Part shown: piece after piece, positions 43,172-54,470 of the stretch | How positions within the stretch are numbered: the first letter of the stretch is position 1 | Layout: each line of letters begins with the position of its first letter | Assembly: GCA_039583875.1 (NCBI GenBank) | Contig: CM077163.1 | Coordinates: 113,779,213-113,843,212, forward strand | DNA length: 64,000 nt | Origin: Platanthera guangdongensis | Lineage: Eukaryota; Streptophyta; Magnoliopsida; Asparagales; Orchidaceae | Reading direction: 5' to 3' | Position numbers and translations under genes: made by a program | The notes under the pieces: generated by a model | Databases searched by the model: none | The model's input: the letters and a program-made list of their open reading frames with translations, nothing else | What the model was told of the DNA's origin: nothing

Positions 43172-45674
43172 GGACATAACGAAGATGACATTCAGTTCAC
43201 GCTATGGATTATACGAGTTCACGGTGATGCCTTTTGGGCTCACGAATGCCCCTGCCGCATTCATGAGTCTAATGAACCGTATATTCGAGCCCTTCTTAGA
43301 CCGCTTCGTGATTGTATTCATCGACGACATTTTGATATATTCTCGGACTTAGGAAGAGCATACATAACATTTGACACAGGTCTTGCAGAGGCTGAGGGAG
43401 TCCCAGATGTATGTAAAGTTTTCAAAGTGCCAGTTTTGGCTACAGTAGGTGGCTTTCCTGGGGCACACTATCAGTGGGGCTGGATTAGTAGTGGATCCAG
43501 CCAAAATAGAGACAATGAGGGATTGGCCACGGTTGAAGACAGCATCCGACATTCGCAGTTTCTTGGGGCTAGCAAGGTATTATCGTAAGTTCGTGGAGGG
43601 GTTCTCGAGGATAGCACTCCCCCTCACGTCCTTGACGAAGAAGGATGCAGATTTTGTTTGGTCAGAGCAGTGCGATACAACTTTTCAGGAGCTGAATGAC
43701 CGACTCATCTCATCCCCTATTCTTGCGCTTCCATCCGGGAGTGAAGGATTTTAGATCTACACAGATGCCTCTTACCAGGGGATGGGTGCTGTCCTGATGC
43801 AGCATGGACATGTTATTGCTTATGTTTCAAGATAGTTGAAGAAGCATGAGCACAACTATCCGGTACATGACTTAGAGCTCGAGGCTGTGGTATTCACCCG
43901 AAAGATGTGGAGACATTATTTATACGGGATTCATTGTGATATTTATTCAGATCACAGGAATCTTAAATATATCAATATGCAGAAGGACTTGAACCTGCGA
44001 CAGAGGAGATGGCTGAAATTCCTCCGCGACTATGATTATAAGATCCACTATCATCTGGGGAAAGCAAACACAGTAGCAGATGCTTTGAGTAGTAGGGCCG
44101 ACACTTCTGGACCGGAGCCTCGGTTGATGTCTATAGAGCTGCTACGGATGATGGAAGACATGCACATTACCATGGTATCTGAGACCGAACCAGTGGTATA
44201 TCGAGAGTATTTGAGCTCAGTGATCAGTGGTGATGATATACGGGAGCGCATCCGAACACATCAGAGGCTGGATGCTGCATTACAACCAATTTTCAGTGCC
44301 CTGGAAAGGGGCAAGGTTGAGGACTACATGCTACAGGATGATCTTCTTCAATTCCGTGGATGCATTTACATACCAGCAGGCGGCAGTATCCGGGATGACA
44401 TACTCAGAGAGGCTCATTGCTCCAGATATTCAGTGCATCCTGGCATCACCAAGATGTGGGTAGATTTGCGGAGGTCTATGTATTGGCATGGGATGAAGAG
44501 GGAGATCACCCATTTTATGACATTTTGCGAGACTTGTCAGCGCGTGAAGGCGCAATGTAAGAGCCCAGGAGGTTTGCTACAGCCACTGCCAGTCCCAGAG
44601 TGGAAGTTTGAGGACATTGCTATGGATTTTGTGCATGGACTACCTCGCTCCCACTCTAGGCATGATTCTATATGGGTCATAGTAGACAGACTGACCAAGG
44701 TAGCGCGCTTTATTCCAGTCTGGAAGGATGCTCCAGTTGCAATTTTGGTGAGACTATTTGTGGAGCAGTTTGTCAGATACCATGGCATTCCCAGGACGAT
44801 TGTTTCGGACCGTGATGGTCGGTTCACTTCGAGCGAGTGGAGGGTCGTGCATGCTTACTTGGGCTCTCGGCTTACTTTTAGTACCGCCTTCCACCCGCAG
44901 ACCGACAGACAGACTGAGCGGACCATCCGGACCATGGAGGATCTACTCCGACTGTGCATATTGGATACATGGAAGCCTTGGGAGAGGCTACTACCACTGA
45001 TCGAATTCTCCTACAATAACAGCCACCATGCTAGCATCAGGATGGCTCCTTATGAGGCACTTTATGGGAGGAAATGCCGGACACCGCTATCATGGGTTCA
45101 GGATGTGGATACCAATGCTCTTGGATCTGATTATATAAAGGATACTGAGGCTCAGGTACATTTGATCATGGATCGACTGCTAGAGGCCCAGAGCAGACAT
45201 GCCAAGTATTATGATGCTCGGCACCGGAAGGTGGAGTTCCAGGTTGGAGACAGGGTTTTCTTGAAGATACGTCCAGTACACGGTGTCTCTCAGGTGAGGA
45301 GGCACAAGAAGCTCAATCCTCGATACATGGGGCCATACATGATCCTGGAGCGGATCAACCCCTTAGCTTACCGACTGCAGCTGCCACCGGAGTTGGGTGC
45401 CCTACACGACATTTTCCATGTCTCTTCCTTGCGAAGAGCTCTCGTACGGCTAGAGCAGTATGTTACTACTACAGCCGGTCCGATAGCGCCAGATAGATCT
45501 GTCAGACTGGAGCCGATTCAGATTGATGATGCAGATGTGAGTGTGTTGCGGAAGAAGAAGACCCCTCTTGTGAAAGTGTTGTGGTCCTATCTTGGACAGG
45601 AGGAGCACACCTGGGAGCCGAGGGATCTAATGCTAGAGCGACACCCGGAGCTGTTCACTTCAGGTATACTTTAG
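43172..45674 (+). pseudogene. Tek-2 pol, 3' part, copy 2
   Basis: Duplicate of 31055-33557. It shares TAGs at 43350-43352 and 43752-43754 and has a new TAG at 43833-43835, where copy 1 reads CAG. The integrase [10 protein letters not shown] segment has a Gly-to-Arg change next to the catalytic glutamate region. Open from 43836 to the natural stop 45672-45674. Confidence 0.92.
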
Positions 45675-45772
45675 TTTATAAATTTAAAATTTCTTATAAT
45701 TCTTGTAAGTAGAACCCCGTAGACCCGAACTTAAATTTCGGGGGCGAAATTATTTTCTTGTTTATTGGGATT

Positions 45773-48700
45773 TATAACATCCCATGTTACTTTTAGGCTC
45801 CTTCACTTAGATTGGGTTAGGCATGGGGTGAGTGATAGGGATTTAGCTAGGCTTGACCCTAGGTAGTGGATTGTAGCCACGTGGGGCCCACTAAAGGGCC
45901 AAAGTCAAACTTGGTCAAACTAGCCAAAATAGGAACCCTAACCACACCATGACCCTACCACATTGCCCTAACCCCAAAAACAATCTAAGTGGACCTTAGG
46001 GCATGCCATTGGGTCAACCCTTTGATCCTAGTTGACCACAGTCAACCATGACCCTAATTTGGTCAAACCTATACCTATAGGCTCAATAAGCCTAAGTGGG
46101 GCACCCCCCTTGGCCCAACCCAAGTTGGGTGGTGCCACTAGACTCATGACCATCAAGTGGGGTCAGCCCACTCAACTTGGTTGACCAAGTCAACTCAAGT
46201 CAACCAAGTCCACCCATTTAGCCTAAAAGAGAGAAATGAACCCAAGCCCATTCCCATTGGGCTAAGCCCATCCAAATCAGCCCAAGGCCAACCCAAATGG
46301 TCAAAGACAACTCCTAACCCCCAAAATCAGGAGAGAGAGAGAGTACATGCAAAGGGGTAGAAAAGGAATTTGGAAGGGAATGAAGAGAAGGATGGCCACA
46401 TGGACACACATGCAGCTGCTGTCCAGCTACCTAAACCTGCTGGCCGGCCTCCTCAGATAATTCCAGAGGAATTTAGAGCATGTTGACCACTTGACACCAT
46501 GGGTGAAGCAACCAAAGCTCAACTCGACCCCCCCTTGGGATTATCTCTCCATACACCCCCTCTCAGCCCAAATCACCCCCACCATTAGCTTCAGAGAGAG
46601 GAGAGGAGTGGAAATCAACTACTGGATCGAGGCAAACAGTGGAGAATCGGGATTATGAGCAGGAGATCGCCGGAGCTATAGAACCATGGCCAACCGGCGC
46701 CAACCTCTCCGCCGTGCCGCCATTCAGGTCCGTTTCACCTCACCTCTACCCGTGCTAGATTTCTAGATCTTTAGGGAGAGTTATCGGGCTCAATTGAGCC
46801 CGATACCATATGAGGAAATGGCAAATTTTCTGAGTTTTATTTCTTGCTCGTGTTCGCCGGAGGAGCCAATTCCGGTGGCCTCATCGCCGGAAACCGCTAG
46901 CCGCCACCTCAGTGAAGGTGGTGGCGACATTCGCTGGCAGTGGTGGTGGCTCAGCTGGCCGAGAACAGCCAGCAAAGGTGCCCAGCCAGAATCGATCTCA
47001 GCCGTTGACTGTTTGGGTACGATGAACCGATCCCGTCGATAGGTGCTTTAGGATTCGTGCGGCCGATTGATTTAAATCAAATTAGAAACTATAGTATTAA
47101 TTAAATAATTGCCACATAAATTCAGTCATTTTGCAAGCAAAAGTTAGGCCTCTTAGATGCATTTTTAGATTTGATACTCAACATGAAAATTGTAGGTATT
47201 GATGTTACCGTTAATTTGATATGTTACTCATAAATGTTGGTTAAGTATACTGCCCTATAGAGCCATTTTCCTAGGGCTGGTCCTAGGGTAGGTCAGAAAA
47301 TAAAATGAGTGCCCTGACCAAACCCTAAGTCCAAATGGACTGAAATTTGGGCATATCTAGTCCCTCCCCAAAAATGGGAATTTTTGGGGAAAATAATTCT
47401 ATAGGTTTAGTCAGAATATGATAAACCAAATTATGTTGATTTTTGGAGCATACCAACTCTAATATGCCCCAAATTTTGGTGGCCTACCCTTAGGGGTATA
47501 TTAGACCTATGGTAGAAATATTAGTCAATTTATCCCTCTGCATGTTGAGATATCTCACTTGCAAGATCTGAAAAGGTGAATGGTCTTGGACTGCAAATAA
47601 CAAAAATGCAGAAATTGGAAGAGATGCCCAAGCCCATCCAGAGGCCCAAATGATCTGGGATTTTGGGACGTAACTGGTTTAGGGCATAAGTAGGCCCTGC
47701 CAAAAATGGGATTAATTGGAATTAAAATTAGGGGAAATTACTAAAATACCCCTAGGCTTGTTTAGGTGATTCTTGGAGTAGTTCAACTCCAAAAGGCCCC
47801 AATTTTTGGTGGCATGTCCATGGGAAAATTATTAAGGCATGGTTATACTTTCAGCCCATATGGACCACAGCAAGTTAGGTAAACCCACTTGCATGATAGG
47901 CTTGGTGTGCATTTAGCCTAAAGTGAAATAATGTGTATTCAGCCAATTTGGAACATTTAAAAATCATGGTTTTCATTATTGAGATACATGAAGGTGTAAT
48001 ACACCTCTAATGGTAAGGGTTGAAGTTTTGGGAACAAAAATCCCATTATTTTGAATTTTAGGAAATTTGGCCTTTTTAGGAAATAAATTTAAAATAGGCT
48101 TAACCACACCCTAAAATGCTAAAGTTCTGTTGAGGACTAAGGAGTGACATAATAAACACTAGAAATAATTTATATCTCTGTTGGATGAAGTTTAAGTAAT
48201 TTAAGGAACAAAATGACCATTTTACCCTTATAGAACTTTGTGTATAAATGATGGATATATTCATTTGAAAAATCTGAGAAATTTCATATTGCTGTAATTA
48301 TATATTTTGTACCTTGTGTAATTATTTCAGAATTTTTGGAGTGACCAATAATGTACTTAGGCCCCATAATGGCATTTTGGTAAATAACTCAAATTGATCA
48401 TGGATAGGCCATTTTAACCTAGATGTAAATGAAAATCTGGACATAATAGTATTTCATTATTATCAAGGCTCTGTGAGTTAATTAGAATTTTTGAAATAAT
48501 ATTTTGTGTACTTCCTTTGGAAAATGCTAGATTTGTGGATTTAGTATTAAATAGAAATTAATTATAAATCTGAGTTGAAAAGGCATGAAAATTTTGGTAG
48601 GCTCATTAATTGTCATATTATATACCTGGAAGAATCCCTAGGACAATAGGTTTAATATTGACAATACTTCATGTGCAAATCGTCTAGGAATCTCATTTAA

Positions 48701-48829
48701 AGAAATTAATTTAATGGTGTAAGTAATTGGAAAATTATGGAAATTCATCTTAGTCATCATGTAGGTCCATACTATCCTAGGATAAATGATTTGAGGCATA
48801 TGGTCAGAGGAATTGGAAGTTCCATTTCA
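45773..48829 (+). repeat. Tek-2 3' LTR (copy 2, right end uncertain)
   Basis: Duplicate of 33656-36732 with the 17-bp deletion at about 47354. Agreement with copy 1 stops at 48829. What follows could be flank or the rest of the LTR. Confidence 0.75.
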
Positions 48830-49310
48830 GGGTGGTATTAGGTCATGGGCTGCGTATATCATAAATGAGTTAGAGTATAAGGACCACCGGGGGATAGATC
48901 GACGTTGAGCTAGAGATTAAAGTTGGTGAATAACCCTGGTGGCTAGTATTGTTAGTGACAAGAGAAAAAGTGCAAGTCCTTAGGTAGTAACTGGAGTGGA
49001 GGCCGACGGAAGTCCGTCGGTTTTTCCGGTAATATCTTAAGTCATTAGGATTGTTCCAGAGCAACAATGAGAGCTGAGGTGAATTAAGGGTAGTCATCAT
49101 GTAAAGTAAATATCCATGCAAAAGGGAAATTTGGGCGTAATCATATCGTAGTTCCTAGTGCCCCCTAGAGCCCTTCACTGGGTATACACTGGGCAGTCCT
49201 GGGATTCACCTTAAATCATTATGTATAATAATCCGTAGACAAGAGTAGTCTAATAGGTTAGGACATTATGGTTTATTCTCACCCGTGATGGGTTGGAGGG
49301 ATGTGGAAGC
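48830..49310. other. Unassigned sequence right of the duplication
   Basis: About 480 bp with no coding potential and no match elsewhere in the window. It may be the remainder of the Tek-2 LTR or older flanking DNA. It contains a perfect 8-bp-stem hairpin CCGACGGA-AG-TCCGTCGG at 49003-49020 followed by five Ts. Confidence 0.4.
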
Positions 49311-50160
49311 CAAAATTTGAATTCGACAAATGTTCGCAAAATAAGGGCGTAGCCGACACCTACTTAGCCCAAGCTCCGACCTCCGACTAGTCGTGAAGGA
49401 CTAGAAAACTGGCCCAAAGCCGCAGCAGGGGGGTCCCACCGCTTACCCGGAAGATCACTGAGAGCTTCCCCTCCAAAGACAAAAGCTGGGCTTGGAGCTC
49501 CTCAGAAAGCACAGAAGATGATGACACAAATCCCCGGGAGTGAAAAAAGTCTCTTTCTGAAGAACCCCTATGGGCCAATTTATAGATTTCTGAATCTGAA
49601 CTGCCAATAACCAAACTGCACTGGTCTGAAATTACCAGGGTACCCCTGGCTGGGTCTGGCAACAGCCAAACTCCGCTGTTCTGAGGAGCTATATGCAGAC
49701 CACTAAGGGTAAAAGGGTAAAAAAGCCCGGGGTAGAAGAGTAAAATCCCCTGTTGACATGGAAATATAAAAACGGCTTCTTTTCTTCCTGGCGAGTGGAA
49801 GAGCACCTATTGGAGAGACGGACCCTTCTGCCCATCTCGCCGGAATCCTTTGTCATGAGGTCATCTCGCCGCGGGAGGTCTTCTCGCGCCCCTAAGCGGG
49901 AAGTCTCGCTTATTGAAGGGACCGCTCATCTCGCCAGACGCGAGTGGACCCCCCCATGGTCCCACTCGCCTATCTGTCCTTCTTGCCTGCCCCGAGTATC
50001 CGCATCTTGAGGGTCTCTCACAAGCCCGAGGTTGTACACGATCCCCGCTCTTTTCGAGGTTATCTTAAGCTCGGAAAGAATGTCCAACCGAGGCTCATTA
50101 TTTAAAGCGCATTAAAAAATGTATTTATGAGGAATCTTTTAAGAGGCCCCCACCGGGGCC
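49311..50160. other. Possible Tat-1 3' LTR (minus orientation)
   Basis: Non-coding stretch from TGTGGAAGCC. If Tat-1 lies on the minus strand its 3' LTR should lie here. A CA at about 50208 followed by the pyrimidine run TCCTTCTTCCTC (a polypurine tract on the minus strand) would fit as the internal boundary. There is no second LTR copy in the window to confirm it. TCTCGCC motifs begin at about 49837. Confidence 0.35.
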
Positions 50161-50168
50161 TATAAATA
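50161..50168 (+). promoter_or_regulatory. TATA box before the 50239 gene
   Basis: TATAAATA 78 bp upstream of ATG 50239 in GC-rich surroundings; plausible core promoter on the plus strand, antisense to Tat-1. Confidence 0.5.
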
Positions 50169-50238
50169 TAGGATTCTGACTCCGCACACCGGATACCCCA
50201 CTTTGCACATCCTTCTTCCTCAGCTCCAATCCTTCGTC

Positions 50239-51195
50239 ATGACGCGCAGCCAGATCCTCCGTGAACGTCTCGCACTGGTGCAAGAGCAGCACAAGGCCAA
50301 CATGGCTACTTTTACTTCATCATTAGTTCGCCCTCTACCCCCATCGTCTCGCCTAAAAAAGATGAAGGCAGGTGGTCCGTCATCTGCCGCCGTGGATCTG
50401 TCTCGCATTGTTCCGGAAACCGACCCCACTCCTCATACATCTTCCAGGGAGAAAGAGGTGGGTACTCGCTTCTGCCTCTGTCATTTTTGCAACGTGTGTT
50501 TTCTCTTTTGCTGATTGGTTTTTTCACGGAGCTCTCGTGGTTTTGCAGCACCCGGAGAGCCCGCGAAACAGTTCTGCTGTCCACCGCGAGGATTACGACT
50601 CGCAGCCATCTTCTACTCCCCAACTACTCCCAGCGAGAGGAGGGACGACCCCTCCCTGGTCGCTGGGACCTCTCGCCTTCCTGGTAAAAGACCTTCTCTC
50701 GCGCTTTTGAATCCTCTTCGCTATTCTCACACCCTTCTGCGAGTGCCTCTTCTACCCTGCCTCTGCACTCATTGCGCAGATTCTCGGGCCAACTCGCCTG
50801 CTGAGGAGCAACCAAAGCGACTCTCCGTATCGCCTCCTCCACTTGTAGATGGAATTGAAGATTACCTGGGCGACCCTTCTAACCTAGCGGAAATGAAGCG
50901 CAAGACAGCCGAGCTATTTCGGAAGCACGCGCGCATCATCCATTCCTTGGTGCAGGACAGGCAAGCTGCGGAGAGGCGTATCGAATGGCTGGAGAATGAA
51001 TGCGCTCGTCTATCATCCGAGGACAATGCCGAGCTAGATGTTGATGGCACCAACCCTGACACCATCATTAATGAGACTGATATGCAGCTCCGTCTCGCGC
51101 GTTGTGGGCTTGAGTCCATTTGCGCCTTCCACTCGCGCAGTAGACCTCCCTGCGCGGGAGCTCGCGGTGGCCACTGGCAATGGAACCCGTATTAA
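50239..51195 (+). pseudogene. Tat-1 antisense gene 1: coiled-coil protein, interrupted by introns
   Basis: Gene-like locus of unknown function. Exon 1 starts at ATG 50239 (MTRSQILRERLALVQ) and ends at a donor GAG|GTGGGT (50458). The next acceptor TTTTGCAG is at 50548. A later acceptor TGCGCAG (50779) leads into a 140-residue stretch (NSPAEEQPKRLS, then GDPSNLAEMKRKTAELFRK, RRIEWLENECARL) with strong coiled-coil character. The open frame ends at 51195. I could not make all exon phases agree, so the exact splicing is uncertain and the gene may be decayed. It lies on the strand opposite to the Tat-1 pol remnant, upstream of a second such gene (51693). TCTCGCC motifs occur in exon and intron alike. 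Confidence 0.45.
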
Positions 51196-51692
51196 AGGAC
51201 GTCCGTCTCGCCGTTTCTCTTTTCTTCTTCATTTGAATGTTGTAATGATAGCAGTCTTGTAGCGTCGTCTTGCCAAAAACATCAAGAAACTCGGTGCCCG
51301 CCGTACGCGGGACGATCTCTGAATATATATTTTTATTGCTGGTTCTCTTTATTTCTTTTCTAACTCTCTATTTTTATATAATAAAAGTTATTTTTAATTT
51401 ATTTTCTGTGATTGCGATGGATCGCGCCGATCGAGGTTTAGGAGAGAGAAACAACCGCAGACTCTTCCCCTTCCGTTATACTTTTTCCCGCCCATGAATC
51501 ATTGCTCTGTATCCGCTATAAATACACCTGACCCGAGATCAGAAAGACACCGCACTCTTCACTTCTGCCGCTTCCCAAGCTCTTACTTCTTTGATTCTTT
51601 CGACTCGCCGGTCCCTTTCGCCCTTCTCTCTTGGTTCTCTCGCCAACTCTTTTTTCTTCTTCATCTCGCCGAAGACCGTCTCGCCACCAAAG
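51196..51692 (+). other. Intergenic region with 5' UTR of antisense gene 2
   Basis: Contains an AT-rich stretch (51320-51410), then a TATA box (51517-51524) and a pyrimidine-rich leader with three TCTCGCC copies just before ATG 51693. Confidence 0.5.
51517..51524 (+). promoter_or_regulatory. TATA box before the 51693 gene
   Basis: TATAAATA 176 bp upstream of ATG 51693 with a C/T-rich leader between; resembles the element at 50161. Confidence 0.5.
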
Positions 51693-53706
51693 ATGGCCAA
51701 GAAGAAAGTTGAGGAAGGTGAGGGGCGCAGTCGCTGCGGGAAGAGGTTCTCAGACCAAGACTTCCCGCTCGGCCGACTCGCTCCGGAAGACTACCGTGGA
51801 TTCGTCCGCGAGTACCTGGGGGACGGCGTCGAGTCGCGTCCCCCCAAAGTCGGCGAGTCCATCAACACTTACTACCCGGGAGAACTCGCCTTCCCCGTCT
51901 CGCACTTTTAGGCGGGGTTGAGGTTGCCTCTTTTGCCTGAGGTAAAATAGGTCTTTAAATACTTTGGCGTCGTCCCGGCGTAATTCAACCCTAACTCTAT
52001 CTTGGTGTTGGTTGCTTTCGCCTGCTATATACACCGGGAGCACATCGAATTCAGCTTGACGGTCTTCCACAAGCTCTTTATCTACCACGCCAACGCTGAT
52101 GGCATCCCGTACTTCACCGGGCAGGGGTTCAAAGTGTGCGAGACGCCCAATAAGAATAACCACTGGCTCACCCGATTTGTCTTCATCCGGGGAGATCGCG
52201 CTGATTTTGGCGGCATCCCTCTCGCGACGGTGTCTTCGCCAGAAAGCTTTTACGCCACCCCACAGGTCAGTGGCCCAGAGAAGCTGCTATGTGAATACCT
52301 CGTCGGCAAGAACTTCGAGGTCAGCTTCTTGCGGCGAGGCCTCGACTCTCTTCCTCCAGTGCTCCCCAGTGAAGGTATTCCCGCTCCTTCGTATCGCATC
52401 TCGCTATTCGCCGTCTCGCCGTAAAATAACCCTTGCCTGTCTTTAGGGGAGCGAATCATTCCAGCCCTCCCTCCTTACAAGAGCAACATCCATCCAGCAA
52501 AGGGCCTCGATCTCGCCAATGCGGCGGACAAGGCGACGAGAGAGTCCTTGGCGCCCATCCCCCCGAAGAGGCCCACAGGCAACACGACCCCCTCTCGCTC
52601 CAGCCCCCCTAGAAAAAAGATGAAAAAAGCTATAGTGATCTCCAAGGAACAGAAGAAAGCTCCCCAAGGGAGCCCCATTTCTGTAGGGGAATCTCCACCG
52701 CCCCTTTCTCCTAATCACCAGGCCGTCTCGCCTACTCGCGAGACGGTACTCCTTAATCAAACGGCTGTCATCCCCAGTCAGTCGGTTGCTGCCTCCAACC
52801 TGCCTGCTACGGCATCCAACCCGCAAGTTGTTCTTCCCGACCAGGCGGCTGCCACCTCCTCTCGCGAAGGAGACTCCTCCAGCCGTCCCGCCCCCTCTTC
52901 CCACATAAACTATAACCTGGGTCCCGTGGTCCACGATGCCGCCGGAAACCCAGTTTTGCTGTGGGGGCAGGATGCCAACCGCGTGTCCATCTCCACTCTA
53001 CTTCCTTCTTGGAAGGAGCAAGAGGTCCACACCAGCCATGCCTTCGTCGTGGGGTATGGCCTCTACGGCGGTCTTGACGCCGTCTCGCCTGGAAGCGAGT
53101 CCACCAGGGATCTCGTGCTGAAGATTTCCAACCACCAAATGCGAGCCTTGGAGTTCTTGCACCGCTCCTCTCGCCACCTAATTTATATCAACGCAAAATG
53201 GAAAGCCAGTGAGGAGAGCCTGGAGGCGGAGCGAGAGAAGTCCGACGGTCACACGAAAAGGCTATCTGAAGCCGAGTCCCTCCTCGCGAAGGCCCAAGGC
53301 GGTGTGGTAAGCCTTAGACTTTTTCCTTAGGTTTCTTTTTTAATCATTCTTGGCTAACTGATGGGTCGTCTTGCAGGATGCCGAGACGGCGGAGCAATTG
53401 CGCTCACGCGTGACGGCTTTGTAGGAAGAGGTCAGGGAATTAAAAGCTGGGAACGCGCGTCTTCAGGCTGACGTCGCATCGTCGTCTCGCCGCGAGCCCT
53501 TCCAGACGCCTCCGCCGCACTATTCTCATGAGGAAGTCGAGGAGTAGTATCGAGACGCTGGCGTTCGGGCGGCAGAGCTGGTGTTGCAGATGATGAAGGA
53601 CCTAGGGGTTATGAAGGACGATTCTGAAACAGTGACCGCTCGCGACTTGGTTCCCGAGCTCTACAGCGAGGAGAGCGATGATTCTTCATCTGGCGAGGAG
53701 GACTGA
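51693..53706 (+). pseudogene. Tat-1 antisense gene 2: putative gypsy-type transposon protein (Transposase_28-like)
   Basis: Starts at ATG 51693 (MAKKKVEEGEGRSR). Two GT-AG introns fit the frame: 52375-52446 (72 nt; GAAG|GTATTC to CTTTAG|GG) and 53307-53376 (70 nt; GTG|GTAAGC to TTGCAG|GA). Together they link the open stretches at 51984-52374, 52447-53306 and 53377-53706 (TGA). The 51890-52240 part (GLRLPLLPEV, FGVVPA, FACYIHREHIEFSL, HWLTRFVFIRGD) resembles the PF04195 domain found in proteins of plant gypsy elements (recognition from memory). The rest is proline-rich, then coiled coil. In-frame stops at 51909, 51948, 51981, 53422 and 53545 are all TAG/TAA, several at likely glutamine codons. 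Decayed. Confidence 0.72.
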
Positions 53707-54470
53707 TGTGCCGATTCAAAGATCCAGAATCCCTCTCGCCTTCTCTTTTTGCTGCTACTTGTAAAACTTATCAATTTTTTGTGATTAGAAATCTGACCTT
53801 TATAACGAACTGTTTTTTGGTCAAATGCATATTTTGTCCTTTTACCACTTGTACGCTTTTTCTCTGCTTGCCTTCGCTTGCGAGGCGATGTTGTTTTGTC
53901 ATCTCGCCGACTTACCTCTACCCTCTTTTCTTTGCTTTGTTTTGCTCACTGCGAGACGATCCCCTGACGTGCTTACGTCAGCGAGACGGTGCTGTCCTGG
54001 CTCTCTACCTTGCTGGAGAGTTGGCTTTTCAAAGCGCGCGAGTCATCGTTTCTTTTCTTTGTGCGTAAAATTTGACTGGTACAATCTTCTCGCCTTGCTT
54101 TTAGGTACTTCTCACGCGAGTGGCTCTTGATGATGCAACCCGTACTCTGATTATTTAGAGCGAGCCTTCTATCTTTGTGCGAGTGCTTACTCGCCAATGC
54201 GAGACCATCCTTGTAACTGCCGGCTGTGAGTGTCTCCACTCATACTGCCTCAACTTTTACCCTAGTTTATTTCCTTCCCCTAAGTTTAAGCTGGGGTGTT
54301 GTTTTAAGGAGCTTTTCCCAACTATTTTGTCATCGAATGAGTTTACTTCCTTGCTAGCTTGGTGAGCTCGGGCAACAAGTCCACCGAGGACCGGTCCAAG
54401 CTCGAAGTGATGTAGAATGTCCTAGGTTTAGACCTGTTCCCAAACTTTGGACCCAACCTTCAAGACCAAA
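53707..54470 (+). other. Downstream flank of antisense gene 2
   Basis: Pyrimidine-rich, no open frame of note; still contains TCTCGCC/GCGAG motifs to about 54200. It ends where the tandem array begins. Confidence 0.45.

Larger units (their letters stand above)
36741..48829 (+). repeat. Segmental duplication, copy 2
   Basis: 12,089 bp, near-identical to 24622-36732. It differs by scattered substitutions, a 17-bp deletion relative to 35236-35252 (flanked by GGCA microhomology), a shorter GA run near 42410, and two extra C-to-T stops (40405, 43833). It diverges from copy 1 abruptly after TTCCATTTCA at 48829. Confidence 0.92.
49837..54095 (+). repeat. TCTCGCC motif-rich domain
   Basis: By eye about 18 exact TCTCGCC 7-mers on the plus strand across 4.3 kb (about 0.3 expected by chance), with many near-matches (TCTCGCG, ACTCGCC, GCGAGAC). 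They occur in exons, introns, leaders and the downstream flank, so codon use does not explain them. Confidence 0.7.

Noticed and set aside
49003..49026. Hairpin followed by five Ts, like a bacterial intrinsic terminator
   Set aside because: The window is plant nuclear DNA; at most a Pol III stop or chance palindrome, with no RNA gene upstream.
49387..49806. 139-codon minus-strand open frame
   Set aside because: No recognisable domain, no homologue in the window, low-complexity composition; treated as chance within a possible LTR.
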